A stretch of DNA of 64,000 nt from Mycolicibacterium austroafricanum (GCF_000612725.1 NZ_HG964450.1:663644-727643), one strand, 5' to 3'. Positions 18,243 through 28,660 are shown, counted from the first letter of the stretch. Notes: generated by a model from the sequence alone, not told the origin. Made by a program: numbers and translations.

Positions 18243-18920
18243 GTGCCGGGTAGCTGGGGACCGATCCTGACCGAACTCATTCCGCTCGCGCTCGTCATCG
18301 CGCTCTCGCCGCTGTCGATCATTCCGGCGGTCCTTGTCCTGCACAGCCCGCGGCCCCGGCCGACGGGCCTGGCCTTCCTGGTCGGCTGGCTGGCCGGTCT
18401 GGCCGCGCTGACCGCCGCGTTCCTGGAGCTGTCCGACCTGGTCGGTGGCATCGGCACCAAGCCGCCGTCGTGGGCGTCGTGGTTGCGCATCCTCGTCGGC
18501 GTCGCGCTGATCGGGTTCGGCGCCTACCGGTGGGTGATGCGGAAGAAGTCCGAGCACATGCCCGGGTGGATGACGCGCATGAGCAGCCTGACGCCTACGA
18601 AGGCGGCGGGGACGGCGGCCGCACTGACCGTGCTCAATCCGAAGGTGCTGTTCATCTGCGCCGCAGCGGGTTTGGCGATCGGTTCGGCGGGTCTGGACTC
18701 ACCGACCGTGTGGGGTGCGCTGATCTGGTTCGTCGCGATCGCGGGTGTGACCGTCGCACTTCCCATCCTCGGGTACGCGGTCTCCGGGGAACGGCTGGAT
18801 CCGGCACTGAACCGGCTCAAGGCGTGGATGGAACGTCAGCACGCGGCACTGGTCGCGGTCATCCTCGTCGCGATCGGTCTTCTGGTGCTGTACAAGGGGA
18901 TTCACGCACTACTCGGGTAG
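18243..18920 (+). CDS. GAP/Sap family membrane protein (sulfolipid-addressing-like)
   Basis: The 225-residue protein has six membrane helices with a LysE-like layout: a first helix ELIPLALVIALSPLSIIPAV with the conserved Pro, then FLVGWLAGLAALTAAFLELS, a basic cytoplasmic loop with RKKSEHMPGWM, and ALTVLNPKVLFICAAAGLAI, where N-P-K is typical of GAP/Sap proteins. Mycobacterial relatives take part in export of surface lipids such as sulfolipid-1 or glycopeptidolipids. No lipid synthesis genes are adjacent, so the cargo is unknown. It starts with GTG at 18243 and its 3' end overlaps the convergent TetR gene by 12 bases. Confidence 0.8.
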   Translation: MPGSWGPILTELIPLALVIALSPLSIIPAVLVLHSPRPRPTGLAFLVGWLAGLAALTAAFLELSDLVGGIGTKPPSWASWLRILVGVALIGFGAYRWVMRKKSEHMPGWMTRMSSLTPTKAAGTAAALTVLNPKVLFICAAAGLAIGSAGLDSPTVWGALIWFVAIAGVTVALPILGYAVSGERLDPALNRLKAWMERQHAALVAVILVAIGLLVLYKGIHALLG

Positions 18921-19544
18921 GCCGAGTTCGCCGGCGTCGGCGGTCAGATACCGGGCGACCACGGGTGCCAGCAGCCTGACCACATCCTCGGTGGGCAGTT
19001 CCGACAGCGGCGCTATCCCCATCACGTAGCGCAGCATCGCGGTCCCCACCAGGCTGCTCGCAGCCAGCATCGCCCGCAGCCTGGCCTGTTCACCGCCACC
19101 GAGCACGCCCGAGACCGCGGTCAGCACGTAGTCCTGCATGAAGCTCCGAAATGCTTCGTGCGCATCGGGATTCGAGGTTGCCGACGCCAGCATGACGCGC
19201 ATGCTCTGCGCGCTGTCGGCGGCCTCCCACACCCCGAGGTAAGTGGCGACGATCCGCGTTCCGATGTCAGCGGGGTCACCGCCGGTTGCGGCGAACGCCG
19301 AGACCAGCACGGCGGGGTCGATGATCAGGCGCAGCGACTCCCGGAACAACTGTTCCTTGGAACCGAACAGGTAGAGCACCATCGATGGGTCAACCCGGGC
19401 GTCGTCGGCGATCGCGCGCAGTGTCGTCTTCTCGTAGCCGTCCCTCGCAAACCGGGTTTTCGCCGCCGCCAGCACGGCCTCCTTCGACACCGGTTCCCCC
19501 TGTCGGCGACCCCGGCGCCTGGCTGTTTCACCTGGTCGCGGCAT
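18909..19544 (-). CDS. TetR-family regulator
   Basis: The 211-residue protein has an N-terminal basic leader (RRRGRRQG) and a TetR helix-turn-helix: VLAAAKTRFARDGYEKTTLRAIADDARVD followed by PSMVLYLFGSKEQLFRES. The C-terminal ligand domain is helical and ends with a TetR_C-type segment. It diverges from the membrane-protein gene at 19644, and a 20-base palindrome at 19559-19578 lies 15 bases upstream of its ATG, so it probably represses itself and that neighbour. The ligand is unknown. Confidence 0.88.
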   Translation of the reverse strand: MPRPGETARRRGRRQGEPVSKEAVLAAAKTRFARDGYEKTTLRAIADDARVDPSMVLYLFGSKEQLFRESLRLIIDPAVLVSAFAATGGDPADIGTRIVATYLGVWEAADSAQSMRVMLASATSNPDAHEAFRSFMQDYVLTAVSGVLGGGEQARLRAMLAASSLVGTAMLRYVMGIAPLSELPTEDVVRLLAPVVARYLTADAGELGLPE

Positions 19545-19558
19545 AAAAAGACGCTACC

Positions 19559-19578
19559 ATTTCAATAGCTGTTGAAAT
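19559..19578. promoter_or_regulatory. Palindrome between TetR gene and membrane-protein gene
   Basis: ATTTCAA-TAGCTG-TTGAAAT has perfect seven-base arms around six bases. It stands 15 bases before the TetR start and 66 bases before the divergent start at 19644, the usual place of a TetR operator controlling both genes. The right arm could also serve as a -35 hexamer (TTGAAA). Confidence 0.6.
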
Positions 19579-19643
19579 AACGCCCGGACAGTCTTACGCT
19601 GCCTGCAGCCGCTAATTCAACGTCGAATGAAAAGAGGTCGGCC

Positions 19644-20657
19644 ATGACTTCCCACGGGACAGACGCCCGTCACACCGTCACCGTGCACGAACCGCCCGCC
19701 GCCGCACGCGCCGCGGGCATCATCGTCGCCATCACCGCGCTGCTGGCGCTGGTGGCGATCGCCTTCGCGCTGCCTGCCGCCAGGTCGGGACCGCATCACG
19801 TGCCGATCGGCGTCGCAGGCCCGCAGGCCGCAAACGGCCAGATCAGCACCATGCTCGACGAGAAGATGCCCGGCGCCTTCGAGGTGACCTTCTACCCCGG
19901 CGAGGCCGCACTGATCGCCGCGATCCGCAACCGCGAGGTCTACGGCGGTTTTGTGGTGCCCGCCCAACCGGGTGAGCAGCCCGCGCTGCTGGTCGCTTCC
20001 GGGGGCAGTCCGATGATCGCGCAGCTGCTCACCCAGATCGGCTCCGAACTCAGCCGGCAGACAGGGATGGCGTTGCGCACCGAGGACCTGGCCCCGCCCA
20101 CCGCCAGGGATCCGCGCGGCACCGGGATGGCCGCCTCGGCGCTGCCGATCACGCTGGCCGGAATTCTGCCCGCGATCGCCCTGGTCCTGGCATTGCGGCG
20201 GGAGATCTGGACCGGCTTCGCCGCGGCCGTCGTGTTCTCCGGTATCGCGGGCGTCACTATCGCGGCGCTGCTGCGCTACGTCCTCGGATCCGTCGACCAG
20301 AACTTCTGGGGAGTCGCCGCCGGGCTGACCCTGGGGGTGGCGGCGGCGCTGCTGTTCATGTTCGGCCTCGGCTCGCTGTTCGGTCGGGCAGGTCTTGCCG
20401 TCGGCGCGCTGCTCGCGTTACTCGTCGGCAATCCGCTGTCCGGGCTGGCCGGCGCGCCGGAAATGCTGCCGATGGGCTGGGGGCAGCTGGGACAGCTCCT
20501 TCCGCAGGGCGCCACGGCGACCCTGCTGCGCTCGACGGCCGCGTTCGACGGCGCAGGCGCAGCCACAGCGATCATCGTGCTGGTGTGCTGGGCGTTGGCC
20601 GGAACCGCCCTCATTGTGGCCGCCGCCATTCGGCACAGGAAAACGGCACCCGCGTGA
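19644..20657 (+). CDS. Polytopic membrane protein, ABC-2/YhgE-like
   Basis: The 337-residue protein has one helix near the N-terminus (AAGIIVAITALLALVAIAFAL), a large extracytoplasmic domain of about 120 residues and five further helices in the C-terminal half (for example ALPITLAGILPAIALVLAL and LLFMFGLGSLFGRAGLAVGA). This is the layout of YhgE/Pip and ABC-2-type export permeases of the DUF3533 kind. No ATP-binding partner gene is next to it. TetR control from the divergent gene suggests inducible export or envelope stress. Assignment is by topology; the specific family needs a profile search. Confidence 0.6.
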   Translation: MTSHGTDARHTVTVHEPPAAARAAGIIVAITALLALVAIAFALPAARSGPHHVPIGVAGPQAANGQISTMLDEKMPGAFEVTFYPGEAALIAAIRNREVYGGFVVPAQPGEQPALLVASGGSPMIAQLLTQIGSELSRQTGMALRTEDLAPPTARDPRGTGMAASALPITLAGILPAIALVLALRREIWTGFAAAVVFSGIAGVTIAALLRYVLGSVDQNFWGVAAGLTLGVAAALLFMFGLGSLFGRAGLAVGALLALLVGNPLSGLAGAPEMLPMGWGQLGQLLPQGATATLLRSTAAFDGAGAATAIIVLVCWALAGTALIVAAAIRHRKTAPA

Positions 20658-20673
20658 CTTAGGATCGTGCGGC

Positions 20674-21840
20674 GTGGGACTCGAAGACCGAGAATCGATG
20701 CGCATCCTCCGGGAGGCGCTCGATCTCGACCTCGGGTCCGAGGCGCTGATCGGTGACTTCTATACGCGATGGTTCGCCGCAGACCTGTCGGCCCGCGACC
20801 TGTTCCCGCCGGACATGGAGAAGCAGCGCCAGGTCTTCGCCCAGGCGCTGTGCTGGCTGTGCGACGAACTGATCGCGCAACGCGCCGAGGAGCCGGTCGC
20901 GTTCCTGGCCCAGCTCGGCCGTGACCACCGCAAGTACGGAGTCACCCAGGGCCACTACGCAACACTGCAGGATGCATTGCTGACCACACTGCGCAAAGCC
21001 CTGGTAGAGCAGTGGGACCGGCGGCTCGCCGAAGCCGCCGACGACGTCGTCCAGCTTGTCGTCGGGGTGATGAGCGGGGCCGCCGACGCGGAGACCAGCC
21101 CGCCGTTCTGCGACGGCACCGTGCTCGAACACCTGCGGCCGGCCCGCGACATCTCGGTCGTCAGACTCAAGATGGACCACGCGCTGGCCTACCACCCAGG
21201 TCAGTACGTGCCCGTCCAGGTGCCGCAGTGGCCGCGCCGATGGCGCTACCTGAGCCCGGCGATCCCCGCCGACCCGCAGGGCTATCTCGAGTTCCACATC
21301 CGTTCGGTCGCCGGAGGCATGGTCAGCACCGCGATCGTCGGCGAGACCCGGCCCGGCGATCGCTGGCGGGTATCCAACCCGCACGGGGCGATGGAGATCG
21401 ACCGCGACGGCGGTGACGTGCTGATGGTCGCAGGCAGCACCGGGCTGGCCCCGCTGCGGACACTGATCATGGACCTCGCCCGGTTCAGCCAGAATCCGCG
21501 CGTCCACCTGTTCTTCGGCGCCAAGTACCCGTGCGAGCTCTACGACCTGCGCACGCTGTGGGAGATCGCGTCCACCAACCCGTGGCTGTCGGTGACGCCA
21601 GTCTCGGAGCTGAACTTCGACCCCCCGTGGGCCGCCGACTATCCCGACGTCACCCCGCCGCGCGGGTTGCACGTCCGTCAACTCGGCCTACTTCCGGAGG
21701 TGGTCACGCGGTACGGCAACTGGAGTGACCGCCAGATTCTGCTGGCCGGCCGGCCGGCGATGGTGCAGGCCACCAGGTCGGCGCTGATCGCCAAAGGGGC
21801 GCCTGCCGAACGGATTCAGCACGACCCGCTGGCCAACTGA
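20674..21840 (+). CDS. Globin-reductase (flavohemoprotein-like) protein, Rv0385-like
   Basis: The 388-residue protein joins an N-terminal globin domain (about 1-145, with a candidate proximal His in GRDHRKYGV) to a ferredoxin-reductase domain. The reductase shows the flavin site RRWRYLSPAIP near 190, VGETRPGDRWRVSNPHG near 225, the nucleotide site VAGSTGLAPLRTLIMDL near 257 and FFGAKYPCELYDL near 285. Such proteins detoxify nitric oxide or move electrons to the heme. The classical flavohemoglobin residues around the heme are only partly recognisable, so the activity may differ; M. tuberculosis Rv0385 is of this unusual type and also lies near clpB. The GTG start at 20674 follows the upstream gene by 16 bases. 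Confidence 0.82.
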   Translation: MGLEDRESMRILREALDLDLGSEALIGDFYTRWFAADLSARDLFPPDMEKQRQVFAQALCWLCDELIAQRAEEPVAFLAQLGRDHRKYGVTQGHYATLQDALLTTLRKALVEQWDRRLAEAADDVVQLVVGVMSGAADAETSPPFCDGTVLEHLRPARDISVVRLKMDHALAYHPGQYVPVQVPQWPRRWRYLSPAIPADPQGYLEFHIRSVAGGMVSTAIVGETRPGDRWRVSNPHGAMEIDRDGGDVLMVAGSTGLAPLRTLIMDLARFSQNPRVHLFFGAKYPCELYDLRTLWEIASTNPWLSVTPVSELNFDPPWAADYPDVTPPRGLHVRQLGLLPEVVTRYGNWSDRQILLAGRPAMVQATRSALIAKGAPAERIQHDPLAN

Positions 21841-21864
21841 GCAACGCATGGCAGGATCGCAGGA

Positions 21865-22767
21865 ATGGACGAGTTCGAAACCGTCACGCTGCGCGATCCG
21901 TCGTCCCCGCTGACGGCCACCTATGTTCCAACGGCCGGGATGGTGGCCACCTCGCTGTCCGATGACGGCATGGAACTACTCGGCCAGCGCAGGGGCCTGC
22001 TCGCCTACGTGTCCAACCACAAGACCATGGGCATCCCGATCCTGTACCCGTGGGCTAACCGCCTGTCCAGCATGGGTTACGGCGTCGACGGTGCGGTGGT
22101 GACGCTGACACCGGGCACCGGCGGGGTACGCACCGACCAGCACGGGGTGCCGATCCACGGCACGTTGGGCGGCTACAAGGACTGGACCGTCACCACACTG
22201 CTGGAGTCTCAGCTGACTGCCGAACTGGATTTCGCCGCACGGCCGGGACTGCTCGCCAGTTTCCCGTTCCCGCACCTGCTGACGCTCGACGTCACGCTGC
22301 TCGACCGCACGCTGACGGTGAAGACCACCGTGACGGCGACGACCGGTTCCCGGGTGCCGCTGTGCTTCGGGTTCCATCCCTATCTGCAGCTGCCGGGCAT
22401 CCCACGCACGCAGTGGACGATCGAGACCCCGGCCATGCGGTACCAGCCCGTGAACGCGTGGGGGATCCCGACCGGCAGGGTCGAGCAGCGTCCGGCGGCC
22501 TCAGAACCATTGGGCGACAAGTTCATCGACGACGGCTACGACGAGGTCGAGCCTGGATCGGTGTTCGCCCTCTCCGGCGGCGACCGACGCATCGAAGTTC
22601 ACTTCGACCAGGGCTTCACCGCGGCGCAGGTATTCGCGCCGGGTGACGACGACGTGGTGTGCTTCGAACCGATGGCCGCCCCCACCGACGCGCTGCGCCG
22701 GGGCGGCTACCACGAAGTGCAGCCGGGCGAGTCCGCGGTGGCACAGTTCCGGATCAAGGTCTCGTAG
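21865..22767 (+). CDS. Aldose 1-epimerase (mutarotase) family protein
   Basis: The 300-residue protein has the galactose-mutarotase beta-sandwich signatures: ILYPWANRLSSMGY near residue 60 with the substrate Asn-Arg pair, PIHGTLGG near 95 with a candidate His, FGFHPYLQLPG near 170 with the catalytic-type His, and VVCFEPMAAPTDAL near 265 with the catalytic-type Glu. It interconverts alpha and beta anomers of a hexose or of a sugar phosphate. The ATG at 21865 lies 24 bases after the preceding stop, so the two genes may be co-transcribed, although their roles do not obviously connect. A split hairpin repeat begins seven bases after its stop. Confidence 0.88.
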   Translation: MDEFETVTLRDPSSPLTATYVPTAGMVATSLSDDGMELLGQRRGLLAYVSNHKTMGIPILYPWANRLSSMGYGVDGAVVTLTPGTGGVRTDQHGVPIHGTLGGYKDWTVTTLLESQLTAELDFAARPGLLASFPFPHLLTLDVTLLDRTLTVKTTVTATTGSRVPLCFGFHPYLQLPGIPRTQWTIETPAMRYQPVNAWGIPTGRVEQRPAASEPLGDKFIDDGYDEVEPGSVFALSGGDRRIEVHFDQGFTAAQVFAPGDDDVVCFEPMAAPTDALRRGGYHEVQPGESAVAQFRIKVS

Positions 22768-22773
22768 TCAATC

Positions 22774-22794
22774 GCCGAAATTGCATTCCATGCG
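22774..22794. repeat. Left arm of the dispersed hairpin repeat, split by the IS
   Basis: This 21-base arm differs by one base from 4955-4975. Its partner arm is at 24250-24270, on the far side of the IS30 element. Before insertion the two would have formed a hairpin with a loop of about 28 bases between the convergent epimerase and hspR genes, in the position of a two-way terminator. Confidence 0.75.
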
Positions 22795-22809
22795 GTGAAA
22801 TCCACCTCA

Positions 22810-24234
22810 GACTCAAGTGGTCGCTGCAACACCTGATTTGTCCGGAGGTGTTGTTCGATGGGTTTTGGCGGGCATGGCAGCAAAGAGGTTCATGAGTCGG
22901 CGCGTGAGGTGTTCCTGGAGGCGTTGAGGTCGGGTTTGTCGCAGTCGGCGGCCGCGACGGTCGCCGGGGTGGCCCACCAGCAGGGGTCGAAGTGGGCAAA
23001 GGCGGCCGGTATCCCGGCCAATCTCAGACACCGCGGAACCCGGTATTCGGTGGCCGCTCGGGAGGCTTTCTGGTCAGCGATGAAAGCCGGATCGTCGATC
23101 ACCCAGGCTGCACTGGTCGCCGGCGTGTCGGAGAACGCCGGCGCGATCTGGGTCAAACAGGCTGGTTATGTGCCCAGAACAGCTGTCCCTGTCGAGGAGT
23201 CAACCGCGCGAGCGCCTCGGCCGCGAGCGCCGTTGACGTTCACCGAGCGTTACCGTCTCGAAGAGCTGCTCGAGACCGGATGCGCTCCGCGGCGGGCCGC
23301 CGAGGTGCTGGGTCGCCACCCCGACACCATCAGCCGTGAGATCGCCAAGGGAATGACCGAGTCGGGGTATCGAGCCCGCCTCGGCCAGGACGTGGCCGAG
23401 GCCAACCGTAAACGGCCCAAACCGCGCAAGCTCGAGGACAACCCGGCGCTGTTGGCCGAGGTGGTGGCACGCTTGGAGAAGCGGCATAGTCCCGAGCAGA
23501 TCGCGGGCCGGCTGCGCGAGGATTTCCCCAAGAAACCGGAGATGTGGGTGTCACACGAGACGATCTACCAAGCGCTGTATGTGCAGCCCCGCGGCGAGCT
23601 GGCGAAAGTGGTCAAGGCCGCGCTGCGTACCGGCCGGACCCGACGGAAACCTCAGGGCCGCAACGAAACTGGTCCAGGAAAGCTCAAAGACATGATCAAC
23701 ATCAGTGAGCGGCCCGCCGAGGCTGATGACCGCGCGATCCCCGGCCATTGGGAAGGAGATCTGATCCTGGGCAGCACCGCTTCGGCCTCGGCGATCGGCA
23801 CCTTGGTCGAACGCACCACCGGTTTTGTGGTCCTGCTGCACCTGCCCGGCGACCACACCGCCGCCACCCTGGCCGAGGCGATCAGCGCCAAGATCCCCGA
23901 GATACCTGAGATCCTGCGCCGCTCCCTGACCTGGGACCAAGGCCGCGAAATGGCGCTGCACACCAAGATCACCGAGGCCACCGGGCTGCCGATCTACTTC
24001 TGCGATCCGCACAGCCCCTGGCAACGCGGCACCAACGAGAACACCAACGGCTTGCTCCGTCAGTACTTCCCCAAAGGCACCGACCTGTCGTTCTACGGTC
24101 CCGGTTGGCTCGACCAGGTCGCCGCCGAACTCAACGCCCGACCCCGCAAACGCCACAACTGGCGCACCCCCGCCGAAGAACTCGACCGACTACTCTCAGA
24201 CCCGTCCACATTCGTTGCAGCCACCGCTTGAATC
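22810..24234 (+). mobile_element. IS30-family insertion sequence, about 1.43 kb
   Basis: The left end GACTCAAGTGGTCGCTGCAAC (22810-22830) and the right end 24214-24234 are inverted repeats matching at 18 of 21 bases. CA stands immediately outside both ends (22808-22809 and 24235-24236), consistent with the two-base target duplication of IS30 elements. One intact transposase gene fills the element and its 3' end runs into the right repeat. The element sits in the loop of a palindromic repeat, agreeing with the known preference of IS30 for palindromic targets. Confidence 0.85.
22858..24231 (+). CDS. IS30-family transposase
   Basis: The 457-residue protein has N-terminal helix-turn-helix repeats (SQSAAATVAGVAHQQGSKWA and TQAALVAGVSENAGAIWVKQ), a second IS30-type HTH (RRAAEVLGRHPDTISREI near residue 155), and a DDE integrase core with GHWEGDLILG, LTWDQGREM and the QRGTNENTNGLLRQYFPKGT region carrying the last acidic residue. 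All three catalytic acidic residues are visible, and the frame is uninterrupted, so the element may be active. The ATG follows GGAGG by nine bases. It cuts and joins IS ends during transposition. The two N-terminal repeats of about 55 residues make it longer than the 383-residue IS30 protein of E. coli. Confidence 0.95.
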   Translation: MGFGGHGSKEVHESAREVFLEALRSGLSQSAAATVAGVAHQQGSKWAKAAGIPANLRHRGTRYSVAAREAFWSAMKAGSSITQAALVAGVSENAGAIWVKQAGYVPRTAVPVEESTARAPRPRAPLTFTERYRLEELLETGCAPRRAAEVLGRHPDTISREIAKGMTESGYRARLGQDVAEANRKRPKPRKLEDNPALLAEVVARLEKRHSPEQIAGRLREDFPKKPEMWVSHETIYQALYVQPRGELAKVVKAALRTGRTRRKPQGRNETGPGKLKDMINISERPAEADDRAIPGHWEGDLILGSTASASAIGTLVERTTGFVVLLHLPGDHTAATLAEAISAKIPEIPEILRRSLTWDQGREMALHTKITEATGLPIYFCDPHSPWQRGTNENTNGLLRQYFPKGTDLSFYGPGWLDQVAAELNARPRKRHNWRTPAEELDRLLSDPSTFVAATA

Positions 24235-24249
24235 CAAGCACGAAATAGC

Positions 24250-24270
24250 CGCGTGGAATGCAATCTCGGC
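24250..24270. repeat. Right arm of the dispersed hairpin repeat, split by the IS
   Basis: This arm (CGCGTGGAATGCAATCTCGGC) pairs with 22774-22794 with two mismatches and differs by one base from 4995-5015. It lies six bases beyond the hspR stop codon. Transcripts of hspR now read only half of the former hairpin before entering the IS in antisense. Confidence 0.75.
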
Positions 24271-24275
24271 GGAGA

Positions 24276-24650
24276 TCAACGGGAGTTGCGCGGCTGCCAC
24301 ACCACCAGCGCGGTGCTCTTGGGCCGCGGCTGCGCCCGCAACCGCTCGACTTCGTCGCTGAGCTCACGCACCCGCGCCTGCAGCGCCTCGACCTGGTTGG
24401 TCAGCTCGATGATGCGCTTGATCCCGGCCAGGTTGACGCCCTCGTCCTGGGACAGCCGCTGCACTTCACGCAGCAGGTCCACGTCGCGCTCCGAATAGCG
24501 CCGTCCCCCACCGGAACTGCGCTGCGGGCTGACCAGGCCGAGCCGGTCGTAGGTGCGCAGCGTCTGCGCATGCATACCGGCCAGCTCGGCGGCCACCGAG
24601 ATCAGAAACGTTCTGGCCTCTTCGTTACGGCGGGGACGGCCGGCGCTCAT
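24276..24650 (-). CDS. hspR: HspR heat-shock repressor (MerR family)
   Basis: The 124-residue protein contains RTFLISVAAELAGMHAQTLR followed by TYDRLGLVSPQRSSGGGRRY and SERDVDLLREVQRLSQDEG, the MerR-type winged helix that is nearly invariant in HspR, and ends with KSTALVVWQPR. HspR binds HAIR sites with DnaK as co-repressor and shuts off dnaK and clpB at normal temperature. The ATG at 24650 shares one base with the dnaJ1 stop codon (TGATG), so it is translated by coupling as the last gene of the dnaK operon. HAIR sites at 28451, 28396 and 7650 are its expected targets. Confidence 0.97.
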   Translation of the reverse strand: MSAGRPRRNEEARTFLISVAAELAGMHAQTLRTYDRLGLVSPQRSSGGGRRYSERDVDLLREVQRLSQDEGVNLAGIKRIIELTNQVEALQARVRELSDEVERLRAQPRPKSTALVVWQPRNSR

Positions 24651-25831
24651 CAGGCACCGGCCCATCCCGCCCGCGGATCGAACCCGCCGGCGCGTTCGGC
24701 CTTCGCGTACGCCTCCAATGCCTCGGCGGCCTCACCTTCGAGGTGCGGCGGCACCGCCACCTTCACGGTGACCAGCAGGTCACCGTGACCGCCGGAGCGC
24801 TTGGGGACGCCACGGCCGCGGACCCGCAGGATGCGGCCGTCGGAGGTGCCCTTCGGCACCCGGACCCCCACCTTGCCCTCCAGCGTGGGAACAGAAAGCG
24901 TTGTACCCAAAGCCAGTTCGTGAAAGCTGACCGGAACGGTCACCGTCAGGTCGTCGCCGTTGCGTCCGAAGACCTTGTCCGGCTTGACATGAACGGTCAC
25001 ATACAGGTCGCCCGAGGGTGCGCCGCGTAACCCGGCCTCGCCCTGGCCGGCCAGCCTGATCCGCTGCCCGTCCTCGACACCCGGTGGAATCCGCACGTTG
25101 ATGGTGCGGGTCCGGGTGGTCACCCCGGTGCCCCGGCACTCGTCACACGGGTGCTCGATGATCGACCCGCTGCCTCGGCACTCCGTGCACGGCTCGGAGA
25201 ACCCGAACGCACCCTGGTTGCGGCTGATGACGCCCGCCCCGTTGCAGCTGGGACACACCTTCGGGCTGGTACCCGGACGTGCACCGCTGCCGTGGCAGTT
25301 GGTGCACGGCGCCGGGCTGGTCAGCCGGAGCGGCATCGCCACCCCCTTGGTGGCCTCAAGGAAGCTCAGCTCGGTCTCGGTCTCCAGGTCGTTACCCCGA
25401 CGGGGCCGCGACGGACGCGGCTGTTGCGCGCCACGGCCGAACAGCCCGCCGAAGAGGTCACCGATGTTCGCGCCGCCGGCCTGGCCTGCGGCGTCGAACA
25501 GATCGTTGAGGTTGAACTCCTGACCGTCGCCTGCACCGAAGCCGCCGAACCCCCCGCCGCCGCCGCTGAAGCGGCCCCGACCGAACCCGCCGCCTGCGAA
25601 CAGCCGGCGGGTTTCGTCGTACTCCTTGCGCTTCGCCGGATCGGTGAGCACCTCTTTGGCCTCGGAGGCGGTCTTGTACCGCTCCTCGGCCTCGGCGTTC
25701 CCCGGATTGCGGTCGGGGTGGTTCTCCGCGAGGATCTTGCGGGCGGCCCGCTTGATCTCCTTCTCGTCGGCATCGGAAGCGACGCCGAGCACCTTGTAGA
25801 AGTCCTTCTCAACCCACTCGCGTTGGGCCAT
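24650..25831 (-). CDS. dnaJ1: DnaJ1 co-chaperone (Hsp40)
   Basis: The 393-residue protein has a J domain starting MAQREWVEKDFYKVLGV with the essential HPD in AENHPDRNPG, a Gly/Phe-rich linker (about 90-130), a zinc domain with four CxxCxGxG-type repeats (CTNCHGSG, CPSCNGAG, CTECRGSG, CDECRGTG), and C-terminal substrate-binding domains. It delivers clients to DnaK and stimulates its ATPase. ATG 25831 has a strong AGGAGGTG eight bases upstream and gives the family N-terminus; an upstream in-frame start at 25873 is less likely. It is third in the dnaK-grpE-dnaJ1-hspR operon, 45 bases after grpE. Confidence 0.97.
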   Translation of the reverse strand: MAQREWVEKDFYKVLGVASDADEKEIKRAARKILAENHPDRNPGNAEAEERYKTASEAKEVLTDPAKRKEYDETRRLFAGGGFGRGRFSGGGGGFGGFGAGDGQEFNLNDLFDAAGQAGGANIGDLFGGLFGRGAQQPRPSRPRRGNDLETETELSFLEATKGVAMPLRLTSPAPCTNCHGSGARPGTSPKVCPSCNGAGVISRNQGAFGFSEPCTECRGSGSIIEHPCDECRGTGVTTRTRTINVRIPPGVEDGQRIRLAGQGEAGLRGAPSGDLYVTVHVKPDKVFGRNGDDLTVTVPVSFHELALGTTLSVPTLEGKVGVRVPKGTSDGRILRVRGRGVPKRSGGHGDLLVTVKVAVPPHLEGEAAEALEAYAKAERAGGFDPRAGWAGA

Positions 25832-25876
25832 TTCGCGCCACCTCCTTACCTGCTCGTCATGGCTGTCGGTCAACTC

Positions 25877-26502
25877 TTACGATTCTGCGGGCTGGTCCGG
25901 CTCCGAGCCGGTATTGGCCGGCCCGGACGCGTCGGGCACCGTGTCGACGACGCCCACCAATGCGTGGCGGACCACCTGCTCACCGACCCGGTAGCCGCGC
26001 CGCATCACCGTGCCAACCACCGGGTGGGTGCCCTCGCCCTCGTGCTGCACGGCCTCGTGCAGCGCGGGGTCGAACTCGTCGCCTTCCTCGCCGAAACCCG
26101 AAAGCCCAAGCCCCTCAAGGACTGCCACGATCTTGTCGGCGACAGCCTTGAACGGGCCGGATTCCAGGTCGCCGTGGCTACGCGCCCGCTCGAGGTCATC
26201 GAGAACCGGCAACAACTGGCTGACCACCGTGGCCTTGGCCCGGTCTGCCATCAGTTGCTGATCGCGCAGCGCCCGCTTGCGGTAGTTCGCGAAATCGGCT
26301 TGGACACGTTGCAGATCGGCGAGCAGCTCGGCGGCCTTGCCGGCCTCCTCCACCGACTCACCGGCGAACTCGTCCGGCGCCGGCCCACTGGGGGCCGGCC
26401 CGGCGTCCGAGTTCTCGCGGTTCTCACGCACCTGTCCGGTGTCCGGGTCGATGCGCCGCTTGTCGGTGACGGTGATCGGTTCCTCCCGCTCGACTGGATC
26501 GC

Positions 26503-26506
<4 letters not shown>
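25877..26506 (-). CDS. grpE: GrpE nucleotide-exchange factor
   Basis: The 209-residue protein has an acidic disordered N-terminus, a long helix beginning near residue 60 ([20 protein letters not shown]) and the beta domain with [17 protein letters not shown] and [20 protein letters not shown], which matches the GrpE signature. It releases ADP from DnaK. The GTG start overlaps the dnaK stop codon by four bases (GTGA), giving translational coupling in the heat-shock operon. The C-terminal tail after VGVVDTV is polar and variable. Confidence 0.97.
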
Positions 26507-28362
<1,856 letters not shown>

Positions 28363-28395
28363 AGTTACTGCCTCCTGATTAGACGATCATTGTGG

Positions 28396-28416
28396 TCTGA
28401 GTGCACCGCACTCAAG
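28396..28416 (-). promoter_or_regulatory. Second, weaker HAIR element of dnaK
   Basis: TCTGAGT (28396-28402), seven bases, ACTCAAG (28410-28416) keeps the exact HAIR spacing. The right arm is perfect and the left arm has two mismatches. It also contains a perfect TGAGTGC-acc-GCACTCA inverted repeat. It lies 34 bases before the dnaK start, probably near or after the transcription start. Confidence 0.6.
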
Positions 28417-28450
28417 ACTGCTCCGGTCGGCACGTCCGTGTCAACCCAGA

Positions 28451-28471
28451 CTTGAGTCTGTTTCACTCAAC
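28451..28471 (-). promoter_or_regulatory. HspR-binding HAIR element of dnaK
   Basis: CTTGAGT (28451-28457), CTGTTTC, ACTCAAC (28465-28471) matches the HAIR consensus at 13 of 14 arm positions. It lies 89 bases upstream of the dnaK ATG. The remaining sequence of the gap 28363-28660 holds the promoters of dnaK and of the divergent DUF2231 gene; nothing else stands out. Confidence 0.9.
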
Positions 28472-28660
28472 TATCGATGGGGTCAACGGGGCCACCCGGG
28501 ATTTTGTTCCCGAGCGTCGGAGAGTGTGGCGATGAGCAGGGCACACGCCGAATCCATCGACCGTCCGACCGGATCTGGTGACTTTCGGCCCAGGGTGAGC
28601 GGGCAGTGGTTAGCCGATAATCGAGGTGTCAGATCAAGATCAAACGCGAGAGGCGTAGCG

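Noticed and set aside
22858..24231. Transposase gene as a pseudogene
   Set aside because: The frame is uninterrupted, the DDE core and both inverted ends are present, so the element is treated as intact.
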